The notes below the pieces were generated by a model. The model saw only the letters and a list, made by a program, of their open reading frames with translations, searched no databases and was not told where the DNA came from. A program made the translations under genes and the position numbers. From an uncultured Akkermansia sp. (GTDB lineage Bacteria; Verrucomicrobiota; Verrucomicrobiia; Verrucomicrobiales; Akkermansiaceae), in assembly GCA_904501955.1 (NCBI GenBank), contig CAJGCY010000061.1, positions 1 through 13,838 on the forward strand: DNA of 13,838 nucleotides, written 5' to 3'. The first letter of the stretch is position 1. Each line of letters opens with the position of its first letter. Below, in pieces: positions 13,502 to 13,838 of the stretch.

Positions 13502-13838
13502 CGATAAATCGGAAGTTGAAGAACAGTTTGCGAGCCGTAGGCGAGCGGAATTTTGAGCCCCGGAGGGGCGGTATAAAATAGCCCGGCGGTGGAGCCCCGC
13601 AAGGGGCGGCCTGTGAGGGCGTAGAAAGCGAAGACTCGAAGCCCCAAACCCCGGGAACCGCCCCAAAAAAAATAAATGCGAACCCCGGAGGGGTGGCATA
13701 AAGCGTGGCTCGGAATACGGCATTGTTTCAAAATGCCGCTAACATGATAAAACACGCGCCCACAACGGCTCGGAGCTCCTCTTCGCTACGGTCCTCGCCA
13801 TTATATGTCGGCCTACGCTGCGTCGCTTCGCTCCGTCG
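13502..13838 (+). repeat. Repeat element of the same family, cut by the window end (copy C)
   Basis: It begins with CGATAAATCGGAAGTTG (13502-13518) and continues with the GCGAGC-loop-GCGAGCGGAATT block, a GCCCC/GGGGC hairpin (13557-13569) and the two-tier hairpin. The latter has an inner stem at 13594-13607 and outer arms at 13582-13590 and 13648-13655, separated by a 38-nt insertion (about 13610-13647). An ACCCC/GGGGT hairpin (13682-13694) and a CGGCATT/AATGCCG hairpin (13718-13738) follow. From about 13753 the sequence matches the inner part of copy B's right arm (6870-6924). This is therefore the start of an inverted second arm that leaves the window. The open frames here are not genes. 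Confidence 0.78.

Noticed and set aside
13361..13755. Minus-strand open frames over the zinc-ribbon gene and repeat copy C
   Set aside because: Same hairpin-derived peptides as in copy B; not genes.

Overview
The window looks like a chromosomal segment from a Gram-negative gut-type Verrucomicrobiota, most like Akkermansia or a relative. The grounds are moderately GC-rich genes, almost no Shine-Dalgarno sequences, an outer-membrane autotransporter, a SGLT-type sodium/sugar symporter next to galactokinase, and GYF_2 domains. This is inferred from gene character; no database search was possible. Gaps between genes are either AT-rich promoter regions or copies of a GC-rich, hairpin-filled repeat.

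Layout. Positions 1-207 are the end of a repeat element. Block 1 follows: a cytoplasmic protein with four GYF_2 domains and polyproline linkers (357-1496); a strong terminator; galactokinase (1615-2793); an enlarged vSGLT-like sodium/sugar symporter (2813-5218) with a signal peptide and periplasmic insertions; a terminator; an unknown small membrane protein (5348-6052); and a convergent YafP-like GNAT acetyltransferase (6547-6065, minus). A complete 450-bp repeat element with inverted ends lies at 6632-7081. Block 2 follows: an autotransporter (9750-7162, minus), a 440-bp AT-rich divergent promoter region, seryl-tRNA synthetase serS (10191-11477), and a tight four-gene envelope cluster (11604-13486). 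That cluster holds an ExbB/TolQ-like channel, an ExbD/TolR-like partner, a single-span proline-rich protein and a single-span zinc-ribbon protein. The left part of another repeat element runs from 13502 to the window end.

How the genes work together. Galactokinase and the symporter form a plausible galactose import and phosphorylation pair. The 11604-13486 cluster looks like an ExbBD-type membrane motor with two non-standard partners. Its ExbD-like subunit appears to carry Asn where the proton-carrying Asp normally sits.

Most unusual signals. (1) A repeat family shares the 17-mer CGATAAATCGGAAGTTG at its ends. Internal stems differ between copies but stay paired, which suggests selection on structure. 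(2) Several genes (galK, the symporter, the 5348 gene, the GNAT gene, serS) have a sigma70-like -10 box only 5-9 nt before the start codon, predicting leaderless or nearly leaderless mRNAs. (3) The ExbBD-like cluster carries the Asp-to-Asn change. (4) The GYF protein carries both the binding domains and proline-rich sequences of the kind GYF domains bind.
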